Below, piece by piece: positions 14,522 through 14,577 of a DNA stretch of 14,577 nucleotides (position 1 is the first letter of the stretch; every line of letters begins with the position of its first letter). The DNA lies in contig QJYE01000408.1 in NCBI GenBank assembly GCA_003235785.1, positions 1 to 14,577 on the forward strand. The letters are read 5' to 3'. The notes beneath the pieces are model-generated. The model saw only the letters and a list, made by a program, of their open reading frames with translations, was not told the origin of the DNA and did no database searches. This DNA comes from Nitrospirota bacterium. Lineage in GTDB: Bacteria; Nitrospirota; Nitrospiria; Nitrospirales; UBA8639. Made by a program: the position numbers and the translations under genes.

Positions 14522-14577
14522 ATGCCCCGTCCGTCCGCAGTTGGAACCGGTCGTTGGCAGAGCCGTGAGGCAGACCC
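14522..14577 (+). CDS. Possible start of a further gene, cut by the window edge
   Basis: An open frame starts at the ATG at 14522, with CGGAAG close upstream and a stronger GGAGGAG about 15 bases upstream. It encodes MPRPSAVGTGRWQSREADP and stays open to the window end. Only 18 codons are visible and nothing is recognisable, so this could be the next gene of the signalling block or chance. Confidence 0.35.
   Translation, partial: MPRPSAVGTGRWQSREAD

Overview
The window is one end of a bacterial flagellar chromosome region. Every confident gene is on the + strand. It holds the C-ring and export-gate genes, a flagellar placement pair and a flagellar sigma factor in the order fliM-fliN-fliO-fliP-fliQ-fliR-flhB-flhA-flhF-flhG-fliA (about 64-10515). 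A signalling block follows (10730-14497): a receiver/PP2C phosphatase, a receiver/HATPase (anti-sigma kinase-like) protein, a STAS-domain protein and an HDOD-domain protein. A new gene may begin at 14522 and run off the edge.

The organism is a motile bacterium with moderate GC (about half). The flhA-flhF-flhG-fliA block is typical of bacteria with polar flagella. From the overall look of the proteins and the purine-rich intergenic repeats I would guess a Nitrospirota (Nitrospira-like) bacterium, but the window has no phylogenetic marker that settles this.

Layout. FliM and FliN form the switch/C-ring. FliO, FliP, FliQ, FliR, FlhB and FlhA form the type III export gate. FlhF (SRP-type GTPase) and FlhG (MinD-type ATPase carrying the FlhF-activating DQAxxLR motif) set flagellar position and number. 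FliA is the sigma-28 factor for late genes. Many junctions overlap (fliO/fliP, fliR/flhB, flhA/flhF, flhF/flhG), so this reads as an operon. The junctions that do not overlap (before fliM, fliN/fliO, fliP/fliQ, fliQ/fliR, flhB/flhA, after fliA) nearly all contain an unusual element. This is a degenerate tandem array of a heptamer close to GTRARRA, followed by its reverse complement, so the transcript can fold into a long hairpin. The fliM/fliN and flhG/fliA gaps lack it.

The block downstream of fliA has the parts of a partner-switching system (PP2C phosphatase, HATPase kinase, STAS antagonist), with phosphatase and kinase each fused to its own receiver domain. By analogy with the HsbR/HsbA system that acts on FlgM in Pseudomonas, it may tune the flagellar sigma factor or surface behaviour. 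The STAS protein lacks the usual phosphorylatable serine. A decayed IS200/IS605-type transposase (about 13048-13226), with a possible end hairpin upstream, lies between the HATPase gene and the STAS gene.
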